NCBI RefSeq assembly: GCF_018373335.1
Contig: NZ_JAHAHH010000071.1
Span: forward strand, 1 to 6,717
Reading direction: 5' to 3'
Source of the DNA: Negativicoccus succinicivorans
Lineage (GTDB): Bacteria; Bacillota; Negativicutes; Veillonellales; Negativicoccaceae
Length of the DNA stretch: 6,717 bases
Under the pieces are notes generated by a model that saw only the letters and a list, made by a program, of their open reading frames with translations, was not told the origin of the DNA and did no database searches. Made by a program: the position numbers and the translations under genes. Numbering within the stretch: the first letter of the stretch is position 1; every line of letters begins with the position of its first letter. Shown here in pieces: positions 1-5,963 of the stretch.

Positions 1-887
1 CCGGTTTTATTCAACAAACCGTACGCGAAGGGATCTTTACCGGCGATCATCGCGGCGGCTTTCAGCCAGCCGGCGACGGATTCATTGCCTTTCGCCGAGT
101 TCGGCGCTTCATGCGCGCAAGCCTGGGCGACAACGAAATCCGCAGGGAAACCGCGGTAAATAATTTCCGCGATGGAGAAAATATGGTGGGAGCCGGTGCC
201 CGCGATCGTATATTCCTGCAGCGAACTGCCATTTTTCTGCCAGGCGAAAACGAACGGCTTCGCGATATCGTGCAGAAGTTCCGCGCCGAGTGCGATGTCG
301 CGATTGACATTGTACATGAAAACATCCCGGTACGTATTGCAGACGGCTTCCGTGATGTGCATGTTGGCGTTGACGTGCGTGGCTAAGCCGCCCGGATACG
401 GATGGTGACTGCCGTAGCCGCTGCCCGGCGCCGTGCGAAATTCCTGAATTTTGCCGTCGGAAACGGGGAAGAAATGCGCCTCATCGGTTTTTGCGGTATC
501 GACCAGGCCTCGATTGGCCAGTTGCGTGTAGATGCGATGACGCGCCGCCGGTGAACTGTATTCCTGCAAGAAACGCAGCGACGGATTTTGGATGAGGTCG
601 GTGACTTCGCGACGCAATCCCGCGTCACGAATTTTTTCCGCATAACCCAGGATCGAACGGTAGCAGTCGTTGATCAGCGGCGCCTGTTGGCCGCATGCGA
701 TGGCGTTTTGCGGAATCGCGTCGTACATGACCGGCTTCAGCTGACGCGATTTTGTTTCCAGTTCGCGCGCTAACGCGAAAGACGGCATGGAGAGCATGGC
801 GGCGCCCAACGCGGAGCCGGCGGCCAATTTCAAAAAGCCGCGGCGCGACATGGTCGCGGGCGTTGCGTGCATTTCTTCGGTAGACAT
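1..887 (-). CDS. Tat-exported HD-domain phosphohydrolase, partial (3' end off window)
   Basis: 295 codons are visible, open at the left edge. The start is ATG at 887-885, preceded by AAAGGAGG with 7 nt spacing; the internal ATG at codon 13 has no SD. Residues 14-20 read SRRGFLK, a textbook twin-arginine motif. A small-residue hydrophobic stretch (about 21-40) follows, ending in the likely cleavage site ALA|RE after residue 40. The mature part carries an HD-superfamily pattern: HHPYPGGLATH (161-172), LLHDIAK (204-210, HD pair 206-207), His234/235 and CAHEAP (His259). This H...HD...H...H layout resembles the metal-binding HD module of YhaM-type proteins. Known for the family: metal-dependent phosphohydrolase or nuclease activity, usually cytoplasmic. 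Inferred: a folded metalloenzyme exported through Tat, possibly acting on extracytoplasmic nucleotides or phosphoesters; the substrate is unknown. It is divergent from tatAC. The protein class is fairly sure, the exact function is not. Confidence 0.82.
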   Translation of the reverse strand, partial: MSTEEMHATPATMSRRGFLKLAAGSALGAAMLSMPSFALARELETKSRQLKPVMYDAIPQNAIACGQQAPLINDCYRSILGYAEKIRDAGLRREVTDLIQNPSLRFLQEYSSPAARHRIYTQLANRGLVDTAKTDEAHFFPVSDGKIQEFRTAPGSGYGSHHPYPGGLATHVNANMHITEAVCNTYRDVFMYNVNRDIALGAELLHDIAKPFVFAWQKNGSSLQEYTIAGTGSHHIFSIAEIIYRGFPADFVVAQACAHEAPNSAKGNESVAGWLKAAAMIAGKDPFAYGLLNKT

Positions 888-894
888 AGTAATT

Positions 895-949
895 CCTCCT
901 TTGTTACCCTGTATGGATTCGTCCATGGATAAAGGTAATATAAAGGAGG
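895..949 (-). promoter_or_regulatory. SD-sequestering nested hairpin in leader of the HD gene
   Basis: On the minus strand the leader holds three nested complementary segments. The outer pair is CCTCCTTT (949-942) with AAAGGAGG (902-895), the latter being the gene's own SD. The middle pair is TTACC (938-934) with GGTAA (908-904). The inner pair is ATGGA (926-922) with TCCAT (917-913) around the loop CGAA. All 18 pairs are Watson-Crick, separated by asymmetric internal loops of 3/1 and 7/4 nt. Folded, it would bury the ribosome binding site. No U-tract follows, so it is not a terminator. It could act as an RNA thermometer, a ligand- or protein-controlled switch, or a 5' stabilising hairpin; as DNA it could be an operator. 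The pairing is seen; the function is inferred. Confidence 0.5.
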
Positions 950-953
950 TTTA

Positions 954-980
954 TTTATAATTCGTTTAGGTTTCGGTAAA
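954..980 (-). promoter_or_regulatory. Possible promoter of the HD gene
   Basis: A -10-like TATAAA lies at 959-954, and TTTACC at 980-975 matches four of six -35 consensus bases, with a short 15-nt spacer. Transcription would start near 947, so the transcript would begin at the outer arm of the SD-masking hairpin. The AT-rich context makes chance matches likely. Confidence 0.3.
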
Positions 981-1007
981 AACACGCAAAATTACAAAAA
1001 TCGCTCT

Positions 1008-1036
1008 TTGAAACTGAATTTTACAAATTTTAAAAG
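1008..1036 (+). promoter_or_regulatory. Probable tatAC promoter
   Basis: TTGAAA at 1008-1013 is followed after exactly 17 nt by TAAAAG at 1031-1036, in the AT-rich intergenic region. This implies a start near 1043 and a leader of about 70 nt before tatA. The -10 matches only four of six bases, so confidence is moderate. Confidence 0.4.
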
Positions 1037-1114
1037 ATTTTTTCACCGTAAAACGATATTGCTTCTGTATCCTCAAAAGGAAACCAAGTACCGTCAATCA
1101 AAGGAGGGTTTACT

Positions 1115-1315
1115 ATGTTTGGCTTGGGCATTCCTGAACTTATTTTAATTTTGGTGATCGGCCTGGTGTTGTTCGGACCGGGTAAACTGCCGGAAATCGG
1201 CAAGGCGATGGGCAAAAGCATGCACGAATTTAAAGACGCGATCAACGGCAACGATACGACCGCAGAAGCGCAGAAAGACGTTACCGTCGTTTCGCCGTTA
1301 CCGCCGAAAGAATGA
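1115..1315 (+). CDS. tatA: Twin-arginine translocase subunit TatA
   Basis: This 66-residue protein forms the oligomeric membrane component of the Tat pathway, which moves folded proteins across the cytoplasmic membrane. It has one short N-terminal membrane segment (about residues 5-20, starting IPELILIL). The hallmark FGPGKLPEIG hinge (20-29) comes next, then the amphipathic helix KAMGKSMHEFKDAI (30-43) and a short polar tail. The length is at the small end for TatA. The N-terminus beginning MFGLG, and the absence of a second family member here, suggest a bifunctional TatA of a minimal TatAC system rather than TatB; a tatB elsewhere cannot be excluded. The start at 1115 has AAGGAGGG 6 nt upstream. 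The stop overlaps the tatC start (ATGA), so the two are surely co-transcribed and translationally coupled. Confidence 0.96.
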   Translation: MFGLGIPELILILVIGLVLFGPGKLPEIGKAMGKSMHEFKDAINGNDTTAEAQKDVTVVSPLPPKE

Positions 1316-2040
1316 AAAGCGCGACCTCCGCGGCCTGCTTCGCCGACCCGCAGGAGATGACGCTGATCGATCATCTCGGGGAGTTGCGACGGCGGCTGAT
1401 CCGCGCCATTCTGGCGGCCGTGGTCGGCATGGCGGTGAGCGGCTGTTTCATCGATTTCATTGTGGCGTTCATCACGGCGCCCGCGGGCCAACTGTATTAT
1501 CTGCGACCGGCGGAAGCATTTTTTATTTATGTTAAAGTGGCGCTGGTGGCGGGCATTGTCTTTGCCGCGCCGGTGTTATTTTATGAATTCTGGGCGTTTT
1601 TGGTGCCGGCGTTTACGCAAAAAGAACACGCGATTCTGGCGCTGTTGGTGCCCGGTTCGCTGCTGCTTTTTTTAGCGGGAACGGCGTTCGGCTTTTTTGT
1701 TGTCTTGCCGCAAGGATTGCACTTTTTTCTTTCCTTCGGCGACAGCACGGTGCAGCCGCTGATCTCCATGGAAAGTTATTTGGATTTCGCGTTGATGCTG
1801 ATCCTGCCGTTCGGGTTCGTGTTTAATTTGCCGCTGGTTCTTTTGGCGCTGGCCGAAATGGATGTGGTGTCGTCCGCCTGGCTCAAAGCGCAACGCCGTT
1901 TTGTCATCTTGCTGGCGTTTATCGCGGCGGCGATTATTACACCGACGACCGATCTGGTTTCGCAAACGCTGCTGGCCATTCCCATTTTGCTTTTATACGA
2001 AATCAGTCGACTGATCATTCGCTACGGTTTACACAAATAA
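1312..2040 (+). CDS. tatC: Twin-arginine translocase subunit TatC
   Basis: TatC is the polytopic receptor that binds the twin-arginine signal peptide and nucleates the TatA pore. The 242-residue protein has the expected six membrane segments. It keeps the family's key sites: HLGELRRR (21-28, with the signal-binding Glu at 24), PAEAF (66-70), the second signal-binding patch YEFWAFLVPAFTQKEH (91-106, Phe96 and Glu105), and the C-terminal block TPTTDLVSQ...IPILLLYE (210-230). All residues normally needed for function look intact. ATG at 1312 overlaps the tatA stop by 4 nt, and GAAAG just upstream is only a weak SD, consistent with coupling. A strong terminator begins at the base after the stop, so the operon is only tatA-tatC. 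The divergent neighbour is a Tat substrate. Confidence 0.96.
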   Translation: MKSATSAACFADPQEMTLIDHLGELRRRLIRAILAAVVGMAVSGCFIDFIVAFITAPAGQLYYLRPAEAFFIYVKVALVAGIVFAAPVLFYEFWAFLVPAFTQKEHAILALLVPGSLLLFLAGTAFGFFVVLPQGLHFFLSFGDSTVQPLISMESYLDFALMLILPFGFVFNLPLVLLALAEMDVVSSAWLKAQRRFVILLAFIAAAIITPTTDLVSQTLLAIPILLLYEISRLIIRYGLHK

Positions 2041-2069
2041 AAAAATCCTCGCTCAAGCGAGGATTTTTT
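2041..2069. terminator. Bidirectional rho-independent terminator between tatC and ribU
   Basis: AAAAATCCTCGCT at 2041-2053 is perfectly complementary to AGCGAGGATTTTT at 2056-2068. The GC-rich core CCTCGC/GCGAGG closes a TCAA loop, with an A-tract on the left and a T-tract on the right. It therefore works for tatC on the plus strand and for the convergent ribU gene on the minus strand, whose stop codon at 2070-2068 lies inside the T-tract. Confidence 0.93.
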
Positions 2070-2634
2070 ATTGTCGCGGCATGGTTCGCAAGCGGCGGTA
2101 AATCGGCAGGGCAAGGAGTGTGATCAAGCCGCCTTTAATGAGATTGAAGGGTACGATCACCCACCACATGAAATCCCAGACGGTGATAAGTCGGGAACCG
2201 GCGCGCGCGGACATGGCCAAAAGTTGCGCGGTCGAAATACCGAACGCGGATTGATAAAGCGGCAGCAGCAACGTAAAGTTGAGAAATACGGCGACGCCGG
2301 CAATGGCGCAGATGGCCGCCGCGTACGCGACCCATCCCCAACGACGCAGCAACGCGACGACAGTGATGTAGGTAAGCGCTAACGAGGCGTTGGCGATTTC
2401 ACCGATCCCGAAAGTGGATGACACGGGCAGATGCAATAAATTTTTTAAGATGGCGATGGCGGCGCCGGCGGGCCAGCCGAATAAAAGCGCGCCGACGACG
2501 ACAGGCACATCGCTGATATCAAGCGTTAAAAAAGCGGGCATCAGCGGCAGTGGAAATTGCCACATCATTAATACGGCGGCAATCGCGGCGAGCAGACTGA
2601 CGCGCGCGAACCAACGGAGATTGTGTTTTTTCAT
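2068..2634 (-). CDS. ribU: RibU-type riboflavin ECF transporter S component
   Basis: This 188-residue membrane protein is the substrate-capturing S component of an energy-coupling factor (ECF) transporter. It has about six membrane segments. RibU-like signatures are visible: FPLPLMPAFLTLDISDVPVV (27-46), FGWPAGAAIAILKNLLH (52-68), GIGEIAN (76-82) and the C-terminal PFNLIKGGLITLL (162-174). Family knowledge points to riboflavin uptake. No ATPase or EcfT is linked to it, so it would use a shared ECF module elsewhere. I chose ATG at 2634; the frame also opens with TTG at 2643. Neither has a good SD, which is odd for this window, and a short leader ORF ending at ATGA could supply ribosomes. The extended -10 promoter leaves a leader of only about 40 nt, so there is no FMN riboswitch. 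Confidence 0.85.
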   Translation of the reverse strand: MKKHNLRWFARVSLLAAIAAVLMMWQFPLPLMPAFLTLDISDVPVVVGALLFGWPAGAAIAILKNLLHLPVSSTFGIGEIANASLALTYITVVALLRRWGWVAYAAAICAIAGVAVFLNFTLLLPLYQSAFGISTAQLLAMSARAGSRLITVWDFMWWVIVPFNLIKGGLITLLALPIYRRLRTMPRQ

Positions 2635-2657
2635 AATGAACAACCGTTTCTGAACAT
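2631..2657 (-). CDS. Possible 8-codon leader ORF coupled to ribU
   Basis: ATG at 2657-2655 opens an 8-codon frame (MFRNGCSL) whose TGA stop overlaps the ribU ATG as ATGA. It lies inside the short predicted ribU leader. It has no obvious SD of its own and may be chance. If translated, it would explain how ribU is initiated without a Shine-Dalgarno. Confidence 0.22.
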   Translation of the reverse strand: MFRNGCSL

Positions 2658-2680
2658 GTAACCGAATTCAAATTGATTTT

Positions 2681-2689
2681 ATTATAGCA
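2681..2689 (-). promoter_or_regulatory. Extended -10 promoter of ribU
   Basis: On the minus strand the sequence reads TGCTATAAT: a perfect -10 hexamer (2686-2681) with the TGn extension (2689-2687). No convincing -35 is present, which is acceptable for extended -10 promoters. The predicted start is near 2674, about 40 nt before the ribU ATG. No hairpin terminator separates the symporter gene from here, so some read-through is also likely. Confidence 0.6.
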
Positions 2690-2712
2690 TTTCGACGGTA
2701 CAATCCGGCTAT

Positions 2713-4092
2713 TTAATGACGATCAATGCGCCGCCAAATGGTTTCCACGAGCAGCCAGCAGGCGGATGCGCCGATGCCCACGTAGAGGGGATTGAGCGTG
2801 AAGGTATCGTTACCGATGGAAAGCACGGCGATCAAAGTGGAGAAAAGAATATTCGCCGTCGTGCTTTTTTCCGAGGTCGGTCCTTTGGCGTAAATGGCGA
2901 GCAGAAAGGGTAGAAAAACGCCCGCGCCGCGCAGCGAAAAGGAAAGGAAATTCCAGTAGAGAATTTGGGAATGGTACCGGTATAACGAAACCGCGAAGGC
3001 GGCGAGCACAAGCATAATCAGCGCCGCCTGCAAAATGAAAAGCAACCGCTTTTGTCCCTTTACGCCGAAGCCCGACTCGAAGATATCGACGGCGATCGAG
3101 GTGGCGGCGCCTAACGAAAGTCCGGCGATCGAGCCGATGATGGAAAGCAAAATCGCGCCGATCCCCAACCCCGCCAAAAGCGCGGGCAAGTGCATCCGCA
3201 TGAACATCGGCAACGCGGTGACGGCGTCGATCGAGGGCGTCATAAAATGAGTATGAATGCCGATTAAAATCAGCGGCAAACCGACCGGCATGCAAAGCGC
3301 CGCCGCCAGGTAACTGCCGCGCGCCGCGGTTTCGGCGTCACGCGCGCTGTACAACGCCTGCGCATACGATTGCGTCACGGCGACGCCGATAATGACGGAA
3401 AGACAATTCGTCGCAAACATGCGCCAGTCGCTGCTGCCTTGCGGCCAAAGCCAGTCGGCGTGCCACACTGTGGCCGCGGGAAGTTGCGCCAAGCCGCGCC
3501 AGGCGTAAACGCCCGCGATGATCAGCGTGGTGTAGAGCAACACCGTTTTGACGATGCCGGACACCGCCGTGCCGCGAATGCCGCCGGCCAAAACATACAA
3601 CACGACAATGACGAGCAGCAATACAGTGCCCGTCAGTTCCGAGACGGGAAATAAAATTTGCATGAAATGAATGCCGGCCAAGCCGCTCGCGACGAGCGAA
3701 AAGAAAATTCCCAAGACGGACACGATGGAAGTCGCCACGCCCGCCATTTTGCCGTAGCGCGCCGCCATATATTCGGCGATGGTTTTTAAGCCGCTTGCGC
3801 GCAACGGTCCGGCGTATACTTTACCCAACAGAATAAAGCCGAGCGTCGAGCCGAAAGTAAACCACCAAGCGGAAAAACCGGCGCTTACGGCGCCTTGCGC
3901 GGTGCCGACGGTGGCCGAGCCGCCGACGATCGTGCCGACGAGCGCGCCGGCGACAAGCCACGGACCGGACGCGCGGCCGCCCACGCTGAAATTTTCTAAG
4001 GATGATTTTTGCGCGGTCGCAAAAATCGCGATAAAGACGGCGGCAAAGGCCAGAAAAATTCCGCCCCAATGCCACACGGTAAATGAACTCAC
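2713..4092 (-). CDS. Sodium:solute symporter (SSS/SLC5 family), substrate unknown
   Basis: A 459-residue polytopic membrane protein when started at GTG 4092 (469 if started at ATG 4122). The length and about 12-13 hydrophobic segments fit the SSS family, which couples Na+ entry to uptake of sugars, amino acids, carboxylates or vitamins. Numbering from the longer start, recognisable parts are FSVGGRASGPWLVAGALVGT (45-64), the Gly/Ser/Thr-rich first unwound helix VGGSATVGTAQG (67-78), LAGGIRGTAVSGIVKTVLLY (178-197), and the later SIAGLSLGAATSIAVDIF (331-348), where the family places sodium ligands. The substrate cannot be named from sequence alone. The downstream same-strand ribU has its own promoter but no terminator lies between them. 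GTG 4092 is preferred because GGGAGG precedes it and a strong -10 sits right against the ATG at 4122. Confidence 0.85.
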   Translation of the reverse strand: MSSFTVWHWGGIFLAFAAVFIAIFATAQKSSLENFSVGGRASGPWLVAGALVGTIVGGSATVGTAQGAVSAGFSAWWFTFGSTLGFILLGKVYAGPLRASGLKTIAEYMAARYGKMAGVATSIVSVLGIFFSLVASGLAGIHFMQILFPVSELTGTVLLLVIVVLYVLAGGIRGTAVSGIVKTVLLYTTLIIAGVYAWRGLAQLPAATVWHADWLWPQGSSDWRMFATNCLSVIIGVAVTQSYAQALYSARDAETAARGSYLAAALCMPVGLPLILIGIHTHFMTPSIDAVTALPMFMRMHLPALLAGLGIGAILLSIIGSIAGLSLGAATSIAVDIFESGFGVKGQKRLLFILQAALIMLVLAAFAVSLYRYHSQILYWNFLSFSLRGAGVFLPFLLAIYAKGPTSEKSTTANILFSTLIAVLSIGNDTFTLNPLYVGIGASACWLLVETIWRRIDRH

Positions 4093-4096
4093 ATTG

Positions 4097-4102
4097 CCTC
4101 CC
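4097..4102 (-). promoter_or_regulatory. Shine-Dalgarno deciding the symporter start
   Basis: GGGAGG lies 4 nt before GTG 4092-4090. The in-frame ATG at 4122 has only an A-rich run upstream and sits almost on the predicted transcription start. The spacing is slightly short but this is the only real SD here. Confidence 0.6.
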
Positions 4103-4130
4103 ATATACCACAGACAATCCATTCTTTTTT

Positions 4131-4139
4131 ATTATAACA
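4131..4139 (-). promoter_or_regulatory. Extended -10 promoter of the symporter gene
   Basis: The minus strand reads TGTTATAAT: a perfect TATAAT (4136-4131) with a TGn extension (4139-4137). No good -35 is visible. Transcription should start near 4124, giving a leader of about 30 nt to GTG 4092. Confidence 0.6.
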
Positions 4140-4149
4140 TCGGGAAACC

Positions 4150-4186
4150 GTGCTCATGTGGATTCGTTGTGATAGTCATGATGCAC
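4150..4186. repeat. Imperfect inverted repeat between divergent promoters
   Basis: GTGCTCATG (4150-4158) is complementary to CATGATGCAC (4177-4186) apart from one extra base. It lies just upstream of the symporter -10 on one side and about 25 nt before the T-box operon -35 on the other. That position suits a regulator-binding site for one or both genes, but chance is possible. Confidence 0.3.
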
Positions 4187-4209
4187 GTTAAAAATATTTT
4201 GGAGAAAAA

Positions 4210-4238
4210 TTGACACTGCTATTTTTTTGTGCTATTCT
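4210..4238 (+). promoter_or_regulatory. Promoter of the T-box/ECF operon
   Basis: A perfect -35 TTGACA (4210-4215), a 17-nt spacer and TATTCT (4233-4238) preceded by TGC (extended -10). The predicted start is near 4245, immediately before T-box stem I. It is the best promoter in the window. Confidence 0.8.
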
Positions 4239-4245
4239 ACCTGTA

Positions 4246-4540
4246 ATTAAATGAAATCATCGATGAACGGGAAGAGTACCGTCGTAACAAACGCTAAAGC
4301 GAGCCGGTGACAGTGGAAGATCGGCGCGGGAGGACGACGCGAATGGGCCCGGGAGATACGACCCGATCCGCTGCGCGGGGTAGGCGTCGACGGCACCTTC
4401 GGCCGCTATCCCGAAGCGCGTATCGCAAATCGCCGTACGTAGTAAGCCGGACTGATAACAGTCAAGCGGGGTGGCACCGCGGAAGGATACCTTTCGTCCC
4501 CATATCATTTGGATATGGATGTGGACGGGAGGCTTTTTTA
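4246..4540 (+). promoter_or_regulatory. T-box riboswitch, predicted tryptophan-specific (tRNA-Trp sensor)
   Basis: All T-box landmarks are present. The stem I base contains GGGAAGAGTA with the AGUA element (4275-4278). CGTCGT (4280-4285) pairs with ACGACG (4335-4340) to close the specifier loop. The loop reads CGAA-TGG-GCCCGG-GAG, giving the codon TGG at 4344-4346 six nt before GAG, the same spacing as GGC in the known glyQS leader. The upper stem contains GCCGGTG. A small hairpin GACTG-ATAA-CAGTC lies near 4450-4463. The T-box itself is GCGGGGTGGCACCGCGG (4466-4482). Its bulge UGGC would pair with tRNA ending GCCA, and bacterial tRNA-Trp has a G discriminator, which independently supports Trp. 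Uncharged tRNA-Trp should favour the antiterminator (GGGG with CCCC at 4498-4501) and turn on the downstream importer. Confidence 0.93.
4490..4539 (+). terminator. T-box intrinsic terminator
   Basis: CCTTTCGTCC (4490-4499) pairs fully with GGACGGGAGG (4523-4532), including two G-U pairs. An upper stem CATATC/GATATG (4501-4506 with 4512-4517) follows, and TTTTTT lies at 4534-4539. The 5' arm is shared with the antiterminator, so the two structures are mutually exclusive. Confidence 0.92.
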
Positions 4541-4565
4541 TTGTCCGCATCGGAAAGGAGATAAT

Positions 4566-5963
4566 ATGCAAACACAAACATTGGTATTTCAAAAAACACG
4601 CGGCGGGCAATTTCGTTGGTTGACCGTTTCGACTTTGTTGCTTTCCATCGGGACGATTTTACATATCGCGTCTCCCTCCATCGCGGGGTTCACGCCGAAT
4701 TGGATGATCGCGACGTATTGCGTGGCGATTTTACTGACGAAACCGACGTATCGTCAATGTTTCGGCATCGGCATGGTGGCGGCCTGCATCGAAATTCTGA
4801 CTTCGAAATCGGGCTTTCCCTACGGCAACCTGATCAGCGAACCGTTAGGTGCGATGACGGCCGCGTGTTTCGCGCACATGATTTTGCCGCACGTTCGGCA
4901 AAAAAGCATCCTGAGCGCGCTCTGCGGCGGCGTCGCCACATTGATCAGCGGTTTCGTTTTCGTATCGCTGATGACATACATGCTCGGGATTGCGACCAAT
5001 GTATATTTGTATGCGATGCTCCCGGCGGTCGGTTTGGTCGCGGTCATTAACGGCGTTATCACGCCGGTTCTGTACGCGCCGGCGCAACGTTTGCTGCATG
5101 CTTCTTTGACGACGCAAGCGGAAGTCACTACCGTGTCGCACGCGGGACTTACTCTACGGCCGCAACAGGACGCGGCGTTTTCCATCGAACATTTGAGTTA
5201 TCGCTATCCGCAGGCAACAGCGGACGCGTTGCACGATATTAATTTGACCGTTGAGCGCGGCGACTTCCTGGTGTTGGCGGGCGCGGCGGGAGCCGGTAAA
5301 ACGACGCTGATGTCCGCGCTCTGCGGAGCGGTTCCGCATTACTACGGCGGCGTCATGCGCGGCATGGTTTTCGTGGAAGATATGGCGATCACGCAGCACA
5401 GTATCGCGGAGATCGCGACCAAAGTCGGCACGATTTTACCGGATTATGATGCGCAGTTGGTGACGTTGACCGTCGCCGAAGAAATGGAATTCGCATTGGA
5501 AAATCGCGGTTACGCTGCCGAAGAAATTGCGCGCCGCAGCGCGGAGGCCTTGGCGAAAGTCGGGCTGAGCGGCTTGGAGGAACGCAACGTGGCGACGCTT
5601 TCCGGCGGTCAGCGTCAGCGCCTGGTCATCGCGTCGGTGCTCGCGACGGAGCCGAAAATATTGGTCATCGATGAGCCGACCTCGGCGCTCGATCCGGAAG
5701 GCACGCAAGCGTTTTACCAATTGCTCGGCACGCTGAATCGGCGAGACGGTCTGACCGTTGTCGTTACCGAGTCGCAGTTGGCGGAAGTCGCGCCGTACGC
5801 CAAGCGCGCCGCGCTGCTGGACGAAGGACGTTTGGTCATGGTGGGCGCGTTCGATGAAGTGGTCGGCCGCATGCAGGCGGACGCCACGTTCCGTGATTTG
5901 TTGCCCGATCGGTATCAGGAAGCGACGGCATCGGCAGTCGTCGCGGGGAGGGCGACATGCTGA
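4566..5963 (+). CDS. TrpP-like S component fused to ECF ATPase (tryptophan importer)
   Basis: 465 residues from ATG 4566, chosen because GGAAAGGAG lies 5 nt upstream; the frame extends back to 4509, but that lies inside the T-box terminator. Residues 1-175 are about six membrane segments resembling Bacillus TrpP: GTILHIASPSIAGFTPNWM (29-47), then FPYGNLISEPLGA (84-96). After a linker (about 180-203) comes an ABC ATPase: Walker A GAAGAGKTT (239-247), signature LSGGQ (345-349), Walker B ILVIDE (365-370) and D-loop SALD (373-376). Two parts are altered: where relatives read FQ the Q-loop reads LPDYDAQ, with Pro292 in the Gln place, and the switch His is Glu402 (VVVTES). TrpP homology plus the Trp T-box points to tryptophan uptake. 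S and A components are usually separate proteins, so the fusion is notable. It overlaps the next gene by 7 nt. Confidence 0.85.
   Translation: MQTQTLVFQKTRGGQFRWLTVSTLLLSIGTILHIASPSIAGFTPNWMIATYCVAILLTKPTYRQCFGIGMVAACIEILTSKSGFPYGNLISEPLGAMTAACFAHMILPHVRQKSILSALCGGVATLISGFVFVSLMTYMLGIATNVYLYAMLPAVGLVAVINGVITPVLYAPAQRLLHASLTTQAEVTTVSHAGLTLRPQQDAAFSIEHLSYRYPQATADALHDINLTVERGDFLVLAGAAGAGKTTLMSALCGAVPHYYGGVMRGMVFVEDMAITQHSIAEIATKVGTILPDYDAQLVTLTVAEEMEFALENRGYAAEEIARRSAEALAKVGLSGLEERNVATLSGGQRQRLVIASVLATEPKILVIDEPTSALDPEGTQAFYQLLGTLNRRDGLTVVVTESQLAEVAPYAKRAALLDEGRLVMVGAFDEVVGRMQADATFRDLLPDRYQEATASAVVAGRATC

Noticed and set aside
942..950. Strong plus-strand SD-like AAAGGAGGT
   Set aside because: No ATG, GTG or TTG follows at usable distance; it is better explained as the arm of the hairpin that pairs with the HD gene's SD.
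1115..1315. tatA being tatB
   Set aside because: The N-terminal MFGLG and the short tail fit TatA, and the two-gene TatAC layout fits Gram-positive-type systems.
1030..1491. Minus-strand 153-codon open frame across tatA/tatC
   Set aside because: It is antisense to two certain genes, has a low-complexity polar composition and lacks an SD.
2644..2712. FMN riboswitch before ribU
   Set aside because: The whole gap to the symporter is under 80 nt and lacks any FMN-aptamer sequence block.
2810..3295. Minus-strand 161-codon frame inside the symporter
   Set aside because: It is an out-of-frame shadow of the symporter gene, very rich in Arg and His, as GC-rich alternate frames tend to be.
4509..4565. 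Longer start of the fused transporter at ATG 4509
   Set aside because: This codon sits in the loop of the T-box terminator and has no SD; ATG 4566 has a good one.
4257..4610. Minus-strand 117-codon frame over the T-box
   Set aside because: It is antisense to a structured leader whose base pairing explains the sequence.
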